Of a DNA stretch of 64,000 nt, positions 62,968 to 64,000 are shown one piece after another. A program made the translations under genes and the position numbers. The stretch's first letter is position 1, and every line of letters starts with the position of its first letter. Source of the stretch: Eretmocerus hayati (lineage: Eukaryota; Arthropoda; Insecta; Hymenoptera; Aphelinidae); assembly GCA_029851415.1 (NCBI GenBank), contig CM056742.1, forward strand, positions 17,277,736 through 17,341,735, given 5' to 3'. The notes beneath the pieces are model-generated. The model was not told the DNA's origin and made no database searches. It was given only the letters and a program-made list of their open reading frames with translations.

Positions 62968-64000
62968 GTGAGTCTAGAATTATTTATTTTTCAGTATTCG
63001 TATTTTTAAATTGATGCGAAGAGTTTTTTTGTACGGATAATGATGTTGATGGATTTGAATTCCGCGCGCTTTCGAAGCAAAGCTCTGCCGCATACGTACG
63101 GCGGGTGTTTTAAATTTAGTGCGTCGTGAGCGTGCATGATTTTTTTTTGAGCATCCAATCTGAATGTTGTTCGAGGATCGATGACAGATACTCCGTTGTT
63201 ACTGGTCGAGTATCGTATTATTGCTCGTTGCTGGTTTAATTGTTTTTTTTTTTTTTTCAAAGTTTGCGTGTGATTTTAGTAAATTTATTAGATACGGGAT
63301 GATTCTTGATGGAAATGATCACTGGACAACGTTTCATGGCCCATTTTCAGAAACAAGAAATGTAGCGATGAATTTTGGACGACATTATTTCTTAATTTTC
63401 TCTTGAAACATTCGTCACCAGTGTAAATTTTGCAAAACGCACTTTTCAACATGACAAATCTTTCAACATAATAACCGTTCGGACTCACTGTCTCTGTCGG
63501 GGGTGTTGAACGGTGCAGAAATTCGATTTCGATGAAAAAACCAGCCCATACGGCCGGTCGGGTGTGAGATGATCTTATCAACATCATTTTTTGAGAACTG
63601 CATAGTCGTTGAAGTATGGCCTTGGTCTCGAATAATTGTTGAAATAGCTCACCGTCAAGAATTTGCTCAACTGATGCTTAATCAAGAGTTGATAATTTAC
63701 GTTTACAGACGCAAGACGAGATGCAAGAAATGTAGTTAAATGTGCACGAAGCCACGAGGAACGAATAGTTACTGGGTGTAAAAGTAGTTTTACGTTCATA
63801 TGTAATTGAAGAATTTCGGTCCCGGTTCTATCCGTCTACTAGTGGCTGAATTTTAACATTCAACTTGGATCGATTTGGAAACGCAATTTTCGCATTAAAA
63901 TCTTGGTTTAGCCGATTGAAGCAATTTATCATGACGATATAGTGGTTGAGTCTCCTCAAATTAATGGAATCATCACCAATCGATGGAGATTATGATTCAT
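62968..64000. other. First intron of the right-edge gene
   Basis: It starts at the GTGAGT donor at 62968 and continues past the window end. No further exon was recognised. Confidence 0.4.

Noticed and set aside
1..64000. CRISPR arrays, tRNA, rRNA or operon structures
   Set aside because: None seen; the intron-rich, MITE-rich sequence is animal nuclear DNA, and the inverted repeats are mobile elements rather than spaced direct repeats.

Overview
The window is AT-rich insect nuclear DNA with spliced genes, long introns and many small inverted-repeat mobile elements. The two complete genes are mitochondrial-clan cytochrome P450s. Their sequences match CYP301A1 and, less certainly, its sister CYP301B1. 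CYP301B1 is absent from Drosophila but kept in Hymenoptera and some other orders, so a hymenopteran (perhaps a parasitoid wasp) is a reasonable but unproven guess at the source.

Layout. Bases 1-5130 are upstream sequence, possibly with a noncoding leader exon. CYP301B1 runs on the + strand from 5136 to 38296 in ten coding exons (500 codons). Its 11.3-kb first intron and 10.3-kb last intron hold most of the mobile DNA. Inside the last intron, on the - strand, is a three-exon gene for a 77-residue secreted four-cysteine protein (29622 to 28704) with its own TATA box and poly(A) signal. CYP301A1 lies on the - strand from 45331 to 38537 in nine coding exons (553 codons). The two P450 genes are tail to tail, with 240 bp between stop codons and poly(A) signals that imply overlapping 3' ends. 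All eight CYP301A1 introns fall at the same positions and phases in CYP301B1, so the pair comes from one duplication. A probable noncoding first exon and TATA box of CYP301A1 lie near 52.1-52.45 kb. A further + strand gene begins at 62827 and leaves the window after its first coding exon.

Mobile DNA. One family of non-autonomous elements (about 740-960 bp, TA target duplication, ends related to GTGTACCCAACTTGCCCC) has at least eight copies. One copy contains a pogo-like element, which in turn contains a third element, so insertions are nested three deep. Other families are short foldback elements with ATGCGTCGAGTGCC ends, clusters of modules carrying TACTATTTTG and CTCGCCTNCGGCTCGGG motifs, a 1.2-kb near-palindrome at 31762-32952, and a 5'-truncated LINE with a perfect 15-bp target duplication at 26254-26780. 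No intact transposase or reverse transcriptase was seen.

Most notable are the nested secreted-protein gene, the CYP301A1 intron that combines a GC donor with a recently duplicated acceptor, and the nested mobile elements. Exon boundaries were read by eye from splice signals, reading frame and comparison of the two P450 genes. The coding lengths of both P450s and the small gene sum to whole codon numbers.
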